From: JAAYAN01 sp964437215
Lineage (GTDB): Bacteria > Bacteroidota > Ignavibacteria > Ignavibacteriales > Melioribacteraceae
Direction of reading: 5' to 3'
Length of the DNA: 54,900 nt
Assembly (NCBI GenBank): GCA_964437215.1
Contig: CAYTFZ010000008.1
Coordinates: forward strand, 1-54,900
Positions 46,436 through 54,863 of the stretch are shown here, one piece after another (the first letter of the stretch is position 1; every line of letters starts with the position of its first letter). Position numbers and translations under genes: made by a program. The notes under the pieces were generated by a model. It saw only the letters and a list, made by a program, of their open reading frames with translations. It ran no database searches and was not told the DNA's origin.

Positions 46436-47911
46436 ATGAGTAGTTCTGCCCGGAATACCGAAAACAAACTCTACGAAGTATGGGAGCTTCAGCAGTTTGA
46501 GCACGAGCTTTTTACTGTATCCGGGGAAAAGGTAATTGTTTATGATAAAGGCGAACGATTTAATGATTTAGCCGGTCCCGATTATAAAAATGCAAGAATT
46601 AAAATAGGCAATTTTAACCTTGCCGGGGATATTGAAATTGATAAGGAATTCAGCAATTGGAAGACTCATGGGCATAATATCAATTCGAAATATAACGGTG
46701 TTATTCTTCATATCTGCCTTTATAACAAATTAAATCAATCTTATGTTTACAGCAAGGAAGGCAGAAAAATACCGACTTTATGTTTGTCCTCGTATCTTAA
46801 AGACGAAAAAATAAAGCAGCTTACCGAAGAAACTTCCGAAAGAGATAACGGGAACCTTATATTTAAATGTTCCGACTACGGCATTAATATTCCTGTAAAA
46901 ACCAAAGAGAATATCCTTAAAGAAAATGGAATATCGCGATATAATAAAAAATGCAAACGGCTTTTCGAACGGCTGAAAGAATTGACTTTCATAAAAGAAT
47001 TAAAAATAAACGAACCGAAAATAAGTTACGATTTAAACGAAAACTTCAATAAGAAAAATTTTACTGCCGATGATTTTAAAGACAGTATAATCTGGCAGCA
47101 GCTAATATACGAAATGCTTTTTGAAGCTTTGGGCTACTCGCAAAATAAAAATCCGATGATGAAATTAGCCCAGTTCGTAAATCTCGAGTTTATGAAAAAA
47201 TTCTGCCACGAAAATGATTTTTTAAACATAATTGAATCTACTCTTTTCAATGTTGCAGGTATTATTCCTAAAAAGTTGACTAACAATGAAGAAATCGACA
47301 ACTACATTAATGAAATTAACAGTTACTGGGAAAATATAAAACGAATTTACGACGGCGAGCAAATCAACGAAATTGAATGGTATTTTTTTAAGTTGCGTCC
47401 GCAGAATTTCCCTACAATAAGAATTGCAGGAGGCGCACGACTGGCAAAAATGATACTGGATGAAAACGACCTTGTATCAAAAATGATAAAAGTGTTTTCT
47501 GAAGTGAATAATCCTAAAGTGCTTATAAATATTTTACGTTCGATGTTTGTAGTTAAGTCCGAAGGATTTTGGAAGAATCATTACGCATTTAATCAACCAG
47601 CTAACACAGAAATAAATTTCTTTGTTGGAATTTCGCGTGCCGATGAAATTTTGGCAAATGTAGTCTTTCCTTTCTTATCAGTTTATTTCGATGTTTTCGG
47701 CAAGAAAGATCTTTCGCGGAAAGTATTGCAGATATATGGGATGTTCGAACAAAAAACTGAAAACAAAATTGTTCACGATGTATCGCAAACTTTAGGATTG
47801 GAATTTCTGGCAAAGAAAACTTTATATTCTCAGGGAATGATTGAACTGTTCCGAAGTTACTGTTCAAAAAACAAATGTCTTGAATGCGAGATAGGTAAAA
47901 TTGTTTTTTGA
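46436..47911 (+). CDS. DUF2851 family protein
   Basis: A 491-residue protein from the ATG at 46436, with AGGAGA six bases upstream. The DUF2851 pattern is clear at the N-terminus: NKLYEVWELQQFE, DLAGPDYKNARIKIG, GDIEIDKEFSNWKTHGHN and GVILHICLY. The C-terminus ends in a short cysteine cluster (YCSKNKCLECEIG). The family is common in Bacteroidota and Chlorobi and has no known function; the acidic and histidine residues around GDIEI and HGHN look like a metal or nuclease-type site, which is inference. The stop lies 10 bases from that of the convergent MFS gene. Confidence 0.85.
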   Translation: MSSSARNTENKLYEVWELQQFEHELFTVSGEKVIVYDKGERFNDLAGPDYKNARIKIGNFNLAGDIEIDKEFSNWKTHGHNINSKYNGVILHICLYNKLNQSYVYSKEGRKIPTLCLSSYLKDEKIKQLTEETSERDNGNLIFKCSDYGINIPVKTKENILKENGISRYNKKCKRLFERLKELTFIKELKINEPKISYDLNENFNKKNFTADDFKDSIIWQQLIYEMLFEALGYSQNKNPMMKLAQFVNLEFMKKFCHENDFLNIIESTLFNVAGIIPKKLTNNEEIDNYINEINSYWENIKRIYDGEQINEIEWYFFKLRPQNFPTIRIAGGARLAKMILDENDLVSKMIKVFSEVNNPKVLINILRSMFVVKSEGFWKNHYAFNQPANTEINFFVGISRADEILANVVFPFLSVYFDVFGKKDLSRKVLQIYGMFEQKTENKIVHDVSQTLGLEFLAKKTLYSQGMIELFRSYCSKNKCLECEIGKIVF

Positions 47912-47921
47912 TGAGGTTCAA

Positions 47922-49085
47922 TCAAGCAGAAGTATCGGGAAATCTTTTCTTAAAAACGTAAAACAAAATAAAAATTAATACTGCAAATGCAGCATCATAC
48001 AGCATCACAGTCCGCACGCTGATTGTATCGTAAACATTCCCGATAATTATATTTCCTAAAGTAACACCAATACCGTAATGTGCTGCCCATATTAAGGACT
48101 GACCTGTTGCAAGCAGATTATCGGGAATGATTTTGTGAACATATTCAACTGAAGCTACAAAAAACAAGGTAAAAGTCAATCCGTGTAATAGTCCTAAAAA
48201 TACTGCTGCCAACGGATCCTGAATAATCCAATAGAGAAATAATCTTAAACTTGTAATTAAGATTGAAAGCATTACCGAATTAACAGCGCCGAATTTTTTA
48301 ACAATTCTGCTGCCGAAAAAGAACAAGGGAATTTCGCATAGTGCCATTAAGGAAAAGGCAGCACCAACTATATCGAAATTTCCGCCGGATTCTTTGAAAT
48401 AAAGATTTATAAATAAATAAACCGGGGAAAGGCAAATACCAGAAAAAGTTAGAAGAATGTAAAATAGCATTAGCCGCTTGTTTTTAAAAACAAAACTGAA
48501 ATGATTTAATGATATACGCGATTTAACTGCGTTACCGGAATCATTTTTGTAAAACATAAGCAATACAAACATTAAAAATGTGAAAAAGGCTGCTGCTGTA
48601 AAGATTATTTCTATATCTGCAAATGTTAATATCCAGCCCATAAAATAAGAGGATATTGCCCAGCCAAGTGAACCCCAGAGACGCAATTGTCCGTAGGAAA
48701 CTTTTATTTCTTTTTTTACAAAAACAATTATCAGACTGTCAATTAGCGAAGCTAAAGGCTGTATGAATGCAGAAAGAACAACGGTATAAATTAGTATTGC
48801 AGCAAAACCTGCAATATATGGCATAAAAAATAAAAGTGCCGAAGATCCAATTATAGAAATAGAAGCTGCTTTTTTAATTCCAAAATGGTCGCCGGCAATA
48901 CCCCAAAACGGTGATGAGAAAAAAATAGCTGCCTGAAGTATCCCTCCGAGAATTCCAATCTGGCTTCCCGAATATCCTGCCGATTCGAAATAAAGATTAA
49001 AGAATGCCTGCCATGTTGCGAGACTGAAAAATAGTAAAAAACTTAATGCCGAAAGGATAAAGAGTTTGTATCTGAAAGATTGCAT
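47922..49085 (-). CDS. Major facilitator superfamily transporter
   Basis: A 387-residue protein with 12 hydrophobic segments. The first-half motif is FWGIAGDHFGIKKAAS near residue 60, and LRLWGSLGWAISSYFMGW near 134-151 is the mark of the LacY/NupG-like MFS_1 group. The likely role is proton-coupled uptake of a sugar, nucleoside or related small molecule; the substrate cannot be told. It starts 33 bases after the bifunctional nuclease stop on the same strand, so the two may be one transcript. Confidence 0.85.
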   Translation of the reverse strand: MQSFRYKLFILSALSFLLFFSLATWQAFFNLYFESAGYSGSQIGILGGILQAAIFFSSPFWGIAGDHFGIKKAASISIIGSSALLFFMPYIAGFAAILIYTVVLSAFIQPLASLIDSLIIVFVKKEIKVSYGQLRLWGSLGWAISSYFMGWILTFADIEIIFTAAAFFTFLMFVLLMFYKNDSGNAVKSRISLNHFSFVFKNKRLMLFYILLTFSGICLSPVYLFINLYFKESGGNFDIVGAAFSLMALCEIPLFFFGSRIVKKFGAVNSVMLSILITSLRLFLYWIIQDPLAAVFLGLLHGLTFTLFFVASVEYVHKIIPDNLLATGQSLIWAAHYGIGVTLGNIIIGNVYDTISVRTVMLYDAAFAVLIFILFYVFKKRFPDTSA

Positions 49086-49118
49086 TAAGCCATAAATGGA
49101 AAAAAATGAGAAGATATA

Positions 49119-49760
49119 TTAATTATTAGTCCCTTGAATTTTATTGATTTGGTCGCGCAGTTTTGCGGCTTTCTCGTAATCTTCCTTTTCAATTGCTTCG
49201 CGAAGCATTGCCTGAAGCTGGGCAATTTTTGTTTCTTCTTCGGAAGCCATAGGAGTGGAATATCCCTCCGTGGATTTATCATCTTCATCAAAATCTTCAT
49301 CTTCATCGTCCAAATCAAAATTTTCTTCAAATTTTTCTTCAGGTTCTTTTCCGGAGGGAATAAAAGATGCTGCACGCATTACATCTTCTGTAACATATAT
49401 GCTTGCATTTGTCCTTACGGCTAAGGCAATTGCATCGCTGGGACGGCTGTCTATTGTATTGGTAATTGAAGATATTTCAATAATAAGTTTGGCAAAAAAA
49501 GTGTTATCGCGAAGTTCATCAATAATCACTTCTGTAAGGGTGGCGCCAACATTATCTAAAATATGCTTGATAAGATCGTGAGTTAAAGGGCGTGGAGGTT
49601 TTATTCCTTCAATTTCCAAAGCAATGGCCTGCGCTTCAAACGAACCGATTATTATAGGCAGTCTTCTTTGTCCGAAAGATTCTTTAAGAAGCAGCGCATA
49701 GGCTCCGCCGGCTGACGGGCTTGATGATAATCCTAATATTTCAACTTGTACTTTGCTCAA
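49119..49760 (-). CDS. Bifunctional nuclease (DUF151) with acidic linker and UVR tail
   Basis: A 213-residue protein. Residues 3-135 are the BFN/DUF151 domain (LPIIIGSFEAQAIALEIEG at 34-52, DSRPSDAIALAVR at 104-116). Residues 138-162 are almost all Glu, Asp, Phe and Lys, a flexible acidic linker. Residues 177-208 are a UVR motif (AMLREAIEKEDYEKAAKLRD), as in UvrB, UvrC and ClpATPase partners. DUF151 proteins have reported RNase/DNase activity in plants. The UVR tail suggests docking to a partner; that is inference. It is divergent from clpS across 148 bases. Confidence 0.9.
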   Translation of the reverse strand: MSKVQVEILGLSSSPSAGGAYALLLKESFGQRRLPIIIGSFEAQAIALEIEGIKPPRPLTHDLIKHILDNVGATLTEVIIDELRDNTFFAKLIIEISSITNTIDSRPSDAIALAVRTNASIYVTEDVMRAASFIPSGKEPEEKFEENFDLDDEDEDFDEDDKSTEGYSTPMASEEETKIAQLQAMLREAIEKEDYEKAAKLRDQINKIQGTNN

Positions 49761-49908
49761 AATTTATCTCTTATTTAATTTCCGATTTTATTATCGTCTA
49801 ATTACAATTAAAATATAACTATCCAATATTCAAATTTCAAAGTATAAATCTAAAAATAAATTTTATATTTTTTTATATTAAAGCTAGTTAAATAGAATTT
49901 ATTGTAAA

Positions 49909-50199
49909 ATGTCGCAAACAAACCCTTTCGAAAAGAACGAACCGGTAATTGAAGAAGACGCAGCAATTGCTCTTCCCTTCAGTGTTACTTTATTTAATGA
50001 CGATTATCATACTTTTGATGAGGTTATTGACCAGCTGATAAAAGCGATCAAATGTCCATTTACCCAGGCAAGGTCATATGCTTTTGAAGTTCACGTAAAA
50101 GGGAAGGCCGTTGTTTATAAAGGCGATTTACAAAACTGTTTAAAGGTCTCATCAATTCTCGAGGAAATAGGACTGCATACACAGGTAACAGCAGAATAA
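49909..50199 (+). CDS. clpS: ATP-dependent Clp protease adaptor ClpS
   Basis: A 96-residue adaptor. PFSVTLFNDDYHTFDEVIDQL (about residues 24-44) carries the N-end-rule binding residues (Asn-Asp pair and following), and the conserved Ala-Tyr-Ala-Phe helix with H64-type pocket residue (FEVHVKGKAVVY) follows. ClpS hands proteins with bulky N-terminal residues to ClpAP or ClpCP. No clpA or clpC is in the window. It starts a plus-strand run with the YchF-like GTPase 23 bases on. Confidence 0.92.
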   Translation: MSQTNPFEKNEPVIEEDAAIALPFSVTLFNDDYHTFDEVIDQLIKAIKCPFTQARSYAFEVHVKGKAVVYKGDLQNCLKVSSILEEIGLHTQVTAE

Positions 50200-50222
50200 T
50201 TTTAAAATAATTAGGGAAAAAT

Positions 50223-51305
50223 ATGCAAATAGGATTAGTTGGATTACAGTATTCAGGAAAAACAACACTTTTTAATACTCTGGCAAAAATTCAGGAAGAC
50301 TTGGCTTCGGCGGCAAAAGAAGAAGCAAAATTGGAAGTTGTAAAAGTTCCGGATGAACGGCTTGATAAACTTACGGTAATGTTCAACCCGAAAAAGAAAG
50401 TAAACGCTACAATAGAAGTTTATGATACACCGGGTTTAAGAATGTCCGATGACGGAAAAGTTAAAATTACAAGCCAGTTTCTAAATTATGTAAAAAATAA
50501 TGATGCATTATTCTATGTTGTCCGCCAGTTCGAAAGCGATTCGGTTGCGCATCCTTTGAATAATATTGATCCTGTGCGCGATATTCTTTTCCTCGAAACA
50601 GAATTTCTTTTAACAGATCTTTCGTTTTTAGAAAACAGGATTGAAAAGTTAGAAAAAGATATTAAAAAAAGCGGTGACGAAAAATTAAAAAAAGAGATGC
50701 CTATAATTCAAAAATGTTACGGACATTGCGAAAAAGAACTTCCGCTGCGGACTCTCAATCTTGATGAAAATGAAATTAAAGCTCTTTCCGGTTATCAGCT
50801 TCTTACACTAAAACCGCTTTCCGTTGCTGTAAATATGGACGAAAGTTCCATAGCAGATATGGATTCTGTAATCAGCAAAATTGATAAAGAAATAAAAGAC
50901 AAGGGAGCTACCGTAATTCCGTTTTTTGCAAAAATAGAGTACGAAATGTCGTCGCTGGAAGAAGATGATGCCCGCGTTTTTATGGAAGATTACGGAATAA
51001 AGGAATCGGCTCTTTCAAAAATACTTAAAACATCGTACTCGCTTTTAGGACTGCAATCATTTTTTACAGTAGGTGAAGATGAGTGCCGCGCTTGGACAAT
51101 CAGAAAAAATTATACTGCTCAAGATTCTGCCGGAGTAATTCATACAGATTTTTACAACAAGTTTATCCGCGCCGAAGTTGTACATTATGATGATTATGTA
51201 AAATACGGTTCGTTTCCGGCTTGCAAAGATGCGGGTGTTTGGAGACTTGAGGGAAAAGATTATGTTGTAAAAGACGGCGATATCCTGAATATCCGTCACA
51301 ATTAA
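50223..51305 (+). CDS. ychF: YchF-like Obg-family GTPase with variant P-loop
   Basis: A 360-residue P-loop protein with the YchF layout: G domain (1-280 with a coiled insertion, about 130-200) and C-terminal TGS domain (about 277-360, SFFTVGEDECRAWTIRKN then DGDILNIRHN). The P-loop is GLQYSGKTT at 7-15 where canonical YchF has GLPNVGKST, G3 is DTPGL where YchF has DIAGL, and the G4-equivalent is VAVNMDES, fitting the ATP-preferring NxxE type. So it is a divergent subfamily. YchF proteins bind ribosomes and hydrolyse ATP. It lies between clpS and pepD, 12-23 bases from each. Confidence 0.85.
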   Translation: MQIGLVGLQYSGKTTLFNTLAKIQEDLASAAKEEAKLEVVKVPDERLDKLTVMFNPKKKVNATIEVYDTPGLRMSDDGKVKITSQFLNYVKNNDALFYVVRQFESDSVAHPLNNIDPVRDILFLETEFLLTDLSFLENRIEKLEKDIKKSGDEKLKKEMPIIQKCYGHCEKELPLRTLNLDENEIKALSGYQLLTLKPLSVAVNMDESSIADMDSVISKIDKEIKDKGATVIPFFAKIEYEMSSLEEDDARVFMEDYGIKESALSKILKTSYSLLGLQSFFTVGEDECRAWTIRKNYTAQDSAGVIHTDFYNKFIRAEVVHYDDYVKYGSFPACKDAGVWRLEGKDYVVKDGDILNIRHN

Positions 51306-51317
51306 AAAGGAGTAAAA

Positions 51318-52784
51318 ATGTTGTACGAAGCAATTAACGGATTATCACCCAAGCTGGTTTGGGAAAGATTTTATGAACTTACACAAATTCCGCGTCCTTC
51401 AAAGAAAGAAGAAAAAGTACGCGAATATGTAAAGGATTTTGCAAAAAAAAATAAACTCGAATTTAATGAGGATTCTGCCGGAAATATTGTAATAAAACTT
51501 CCCGCAACTATAGGTTTCGAAAATGCACCTTGTGTGGTTCTGCAGGGACACGTAGATATGGTTTGTGAAAAAAACAAAGGCACAAATCATAATTTTGAAA
51601 CTGATCCTCTTATAATACGCCGTGAAGGTGATTGGATTAAAGCAACAGGAACAACACTTGGCGCGGATAACGGTATTGGTGTCGCAGCCTCTTTTGCTGT
51701 TGTTAACGACGAAACGGCTGTACACGGACCAATTGAAATTTTATGTACTGTTGATGAAGAAACTGGAATGACAGGTGTTAATAATTTACAACCTGGATTT
51801 ATTACAGGCAAATATCTGCTTAATATGGATTCGGAAGAAGACGGCACTTTTTACGTGGGATGCTCCGGCGGGCAGGATACAACCGGATTGCTCCCTCTTA
51901 AATTTAAGGATGCAAATCCCTCTCACGAATGTTTTGAAGTGATGATAACCGGATTGCTCGGAGGTCATTCGGGACTTGATATTCACCGCGGCAGAGCAAA
52001 CGCTATAAAAATGCTTGCCAGACTTCTAAAAGAATTTGAGGGAATTAATTTTGAAATTGCCGAAATAAAAGGCGGTTCTTTACGCAATGCCATTCCACGC
52101 GAAGCAGAAGTTTTGATTATGACCGATAAAAAAAATGAGAACGAATTAAAAATCCGTATTCAATCGTTTATTCAAAAAGCTTTGCTTGAATACAAGAAAA
52201 CAGACCCGGAATTAAATGTAAAATTTGAAATAGTCCCAAACAAACCCCAGAAAGTTGTTGATGAAGAAACCTCAAATAAAATAATCGATCTTATTTTTGC
52301 TCTTCCGCATGGAGTTGCAGCTATGAACCCGGATTTGGAAGGTCTTGTGGAAACTTCATCAAATCTTGCAGTTTTGGCAATGGAAGCAGATAAATTAAGA
52401 ATTTCCACAAGCCAAAGAAGTTCAATAGAAAGTTCTAAAAAGAATATTGCGCAAAGCGTTAAATCGTGTTTTAATTTAGCCGGTGCAAATATTACAGAGG
52501 GAGACGGATATCCCGGCTGGCAGCCTGATATGGACGCGGAGCTTCTTAAAATATCAATCGGTGTTTATAAAAAGCTTTTTGGAAACGAACCCGAAATTAA
52601 GGCTATTCATGCCGGACTTGAAACAGGCATTTTAGGATCAAAATATCCCGGGTTGCAAATGATTTCCTTTGGTCCGACAATTATGGGCGCACATTCGCCT
52701 GATGAAAGAATAAATATTAAAGACGTAGAAAAATTCTACAAATTATTAAAAGGAATAGTTGCTGAAATAGCCGGTAAAAAATAA
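51318..52784 (+). CDS. pepD: Aminoacyl-histidine dipeptidase (M20 family)
   Basis: A 488-residue zinc peptidase, the normal PepD length. Metal and catalytic motifs: LQGHVDMVCEK (about residues 74-84), TLGADNGIG (about 113-121), DEETGMTG (about 146-153), NMDSEEDG and the late HAGLETGILGS and GAHSPDERI. PepD hydrolyses Xaa-His and other dipeptides in the cytosol. A strong AAGGAG precedes the start. It belongs to the run clpS, ychF, pepD, acyl-CoA synthetase, with 12-15 base spacers. Confidence 0.94.
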   Translation: MLYEAINGLSPKLVWERFYELTQIPRPSKKEEKVREYVKDFAKKNKLEFNEDSAGNIVIKLPATIGFENAPCVVLQGHVDMVCEKNKGTNHNFETDPLIIRREGDWIKATGTTLGADNGIGVAASFAVVNDETAVHGPIEILCTVDEETGMTGVNNLQPGFITGKYLLNMDSEEDGTFYVGCSGGQDTTGLLPLKFKDANPSHECFEVMITGLLGGHSGLDIHRGRANAIKMLARLLKEFEGINFEIAEIKGGSLRNAIPREAEVLIMTDKKNENELKIRIQSFIQKALLEYKKTDPELNVKFEIVPNKPQKVVDEETSNKIIDLIFALPHGVAAMNPDLEGLVETSSNLAVLAMEADKLRISTSQRSSIESSKKNIAQSVKSCFNLAGANITEGDGYPGWQPDMDAELLKISIGVYKKLFGNEPEIKAIHAGLETGILGSKYPGLQMISFGPTIMGAHSPDERINIKDVEKFYKLLKGIVAEIAGKK

Positions 52785-52799
52785 TTAGCGGAGACGCAG

Positions 52800-54338
52800 A
52801 TGAAAAAGTATAAAGATTTATATGATGTTCCTAAAATTGCTAATATTCAGGAAATGATATTAAGATCAGCCGATGTCTACAACAAAAAACCGGCGCTGGA
52901 AGATCTGCGTCCCACGCCGATTTCTTATTTATCGTATGCCGATTTGCTTGATAATATTTTACGTTTCGGCAATGCTCTTAAAAAAATGGGGATTAATGAA
53001 CGGACTCATATTTCTATTATCGGCGAAAACAGAGTTCAATGGGCAGTTGCTTATTTAACTTGTATGTGTTTTAATTATGTTGTTGTTCCTATCGATAAAA
53101 ATCTTACTTCCGGTGAAATAATAAATATNNNNNNNNNNNNNNNNNNNNNNNNNNNNNNNNNNNNNNNNNNNNNNNNNNNNNNNNNNNNNNNNNNNNNNNN
53201 NNNNNNNNNNNNNNNNNNNNNNNNNNNNCTTGCCGCAAATTTAATGGATATGGTAAGCATGCTTTTTATGTATCCTGAAGATAAATTTCTGTCGGTACTG
53301 CCGATACATCATACTTACGAATGTACCTGCGGATTATTATGTCCGCTTTATTCTGGTTCATCAGTCCATTTTGCACGTTCACTTAAAACCATTGTAGATG
53401 ATCTTTTAAAAGTAAAAGCAACAATGCTGCTTGGCGTTCCTTTGCTGTACGATAAAATGTTTAAACGTATAAGCGCTGCAATAAAAGAAGATAAAGTAAA
53501 AAGAATAATTGTCCCGGCGCTTAAAACAATAACCAGCTTGCTTAAAAAAACAGGAATCGATCTCAGAAAAAAAGTCTTTGCCGAGATGCATAAAAAATTC
53601 GGAGGTTCGGTAAGAATATTCATTGCAGGCGGTGCCGCTCCTGATCCGACAGTTGCCAAAGGTTTAAGAGAATTTGGTTTTACATTTCTGCAAGGATACG
53701 GATTAACAGAAACCTCGCCAATTCTCGCATTAAACCGGTTGAATAATTTTAAGGATAATGCTGCGGGTTTGCCTTTGCCGAATGTAGAGTTGCTTATAAA
53801 AAATCCTGATGAAGACGGAACTGGTGAAATACTTACAAAAGCGCCAAACGTAATGCTTGGTTATTATAAAAATCCGGAACTTACCGCCGAAGCATTCGAA
53901 AACGGATGGTTTAGAACAGGCGATCTCGGATTTATTGACAAAGATGGTTTTTTGCATATAAAAGGACGGGCAAAAAATGTTATTATTTCGAAAAGCGGGA
54001 AAAATGTTTTTCCCGAAGAGATAGAAGACTTGCTTAATAAAAGTGAATTTATCCTTGAATCTGTTGTTTATGGAGCAAAAGATCAGAAACAGGATGAAAT
54101 TGTTGCTGCTCAGGTTGTGCCCGATACAGAAGCATTTATCCTCTATTGCGAAGCTTCGGGCATTAAAATTACGGATGAGATTATTGAAAAAGTAATTTCG
54201 GATGAAATTGAAAAGGTCAATAATAATTTGGCTTCATATAAACGTATCTTAAAATATTCCATACGAAAAAATGAATTTGAAAAAACTACTACGCAAAAAA
54301 TAAAGCGCCACATTGCGGCAGCGGACAGAAAAATTTAG
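52800..54338 (+). CDS. AMP-forming long-chain acyl-CoA synthetase, interrupted by a gap
   Basis: An ANL-superfamily ligase. The first 109 residues run up to NLTSGEIIN, then 100 Ns (53129-53228), then LAANLMDM. After the gap come LPIHHTYECTCG, FLQGYGLTETSP, NGWFRTGDLGFIDKDGFL, GRAKNVIISKSGKNVFPEEI and the final Lys region TTQKIKRH. The whole ATP-binding loop (TSGTTGxPKG) is missing. In relatives about 80-100 residues separate the two edges, so the true gap is longer than 100 bases; the frame stays open only because of the chosen N count. It activates fatty acids as CoA thioesters. It starts 15 bases after pepD with GGAG upstream. Confidence 0.9.
   Translation: MKKYKDLYDVPKIANIQEMILRSADVYNKKPALEDLRPTPISYLSYADLLDNILRFGNALKKMGINERTHISIIGENRVQWAVAYLTCMCFNYVVVPIDKNLTSGEIINXXXXXXXXXXXXXXXXXXXXXXXXXXXXXXXXXXLAANLMDMVSMLFMYPEDKFLSVLPIHHTYECTCGLLCPLYSGSSVHFARSLKTIVDDLLKVKATMLLGVPLLYDKMFKRISAAIKEDKVKRIIVPALKTITSLLKKTGIDLRKKVFAEMHKKFGGSVRIFIAGGAAPDPTVAKGLREFGFTFLQGYGLTETSPILALNRLNNFKDNAAGLPLPNVELLIKNPDEDGTGEILTKAPNVMLGYYKNPELTAEAFENGWFRTGDLGFIDKDGFLHIKGRAKNVIISKSGKNVFPEEIEDLLNKSEFILESVVYGAKDQKQDEIVAAQVVPDTEAFILYCEASGIKITDEIIEKVISDEIEKVNNNLASYKRILKYSIRKNEFEKTTTQKIKRHIAAADRKI
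53129..53228. other. Scaffold gap of 100 Ns in the acyl-CoA synthetase gene
   Basis: Fixed-length run of unknown bases. The flanking sequences do not overlap one another, unlike the gap at 19603-19702, so real sequence is missing here. Confidence 0.95.
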
Positions 54339-54346
54339 GAGAAAAA

Positions 54347-54556
54347 TTGAACGACAATTTAGAAATGGACGTGATAGATAGTTCTGTAAAAGATTTTCCG
54401 GTAAGAATTCATTTTGAATACAATATTGAAAAGGATGAAATATCTCTCGAAATATTCGATTTGATGAAAGGTAATTTAGCGCAGTCTGTTAAGCTTCCGG
54501 CGAAGTCAATATTAAGATTTACGGATTCTGTTAATGCTTTAAGGCAGATGAATTAA
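54347..54556 (+). CDS. Small hypothetical protein downstream of the acyl-CoA synthetase
   Basis: A 69-residue acidic protein that I do not recognise. AGGAG at 54337-54341 lies five bases before a TTG at 54347, so the start is TTG; the next in-frame ATG (54365) has no ribosome site. The sequence alternates beta-like strands (FPVRIHFEYNIEKDEISLEI) with a final helix (ILRFTDSVNALRQMN). There is no signal or membrane segment. It begins 8 bases after the synthetase stop and is the last gene of the clpS run. Confidence 0.7.
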   Translation: MNDNLEMDVIDSSVKDFPVRIHFEYNIEKDEISLEIFDLMKGNLAQSVKLPAKSILRFTDSVNALRQMN

Positions 54557-54591
54557 TTGCGGACAAAAATTAATAATGGCAATAAAAATAC

Positions 54592-54620
54592 TTGCATATA
54601 GTTCTTTTCTCTTCTATATT
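54592..54620 (+). promoter_or_regulatory. Promoter for the tRNA-Gly/tRNA-Cys pair
   Basis: TTGCAT (54592-54597), a 17-base spacer and TATATT (54615-54620), about 36 bases before the mature tRNA-Gly 5' end. Spacing and -10 box are good, the -35 box is partial. Confidence 0.55.
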
Positions 54621-54655
54621 TGAAATCTAATTTTAATGCTTTTTGAAAAAGTAAC

Positions 54656-54728
<73 letters not shown>

Positions 54729-54763
54729 CAATAAAGCGGATCCACAGTTTGTGGATTTTATTG
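54729..54763 (+). terminator. Long bulged hairpin between tRNA-Gly and tRNA-Cys
   Basis: Inner stem ATCCACA-GTT-TGTGGAT and outer stem CAATAAA-TTTATTG are both perfect, separated by a four-base bulge (GCGG) on the left arm. T-rich bases follow (TTTATTGTTTATA). It may end part of the transcripts or mark the processing site. Confidence 0.55.
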
Positions 54764-54789
54764 TTTATAGCAGTATTTAAGTATTTTAT

Positions 54790-54863
54790 GGCGGTGTGGC
54801 CAAGTGGTCTAAGGCGAAGGTCTGCAAAACCTTTATTCGTCGGTTCGAATCCGACCGCCGCCT
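54790..54863 (+). tRNA. tRNA-Cys (anticodon GCA)
   Basis: Acceptor GGCGGTG pairs with CGCCGCC (one T-G pair) before discriminator T. The anticodon arm is AAGGT-CTGCAAA-ACCTT and the T-arm is CGTCGGTTCGAATCCGACC. CCA is not encoded. Confidence 0.96.
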
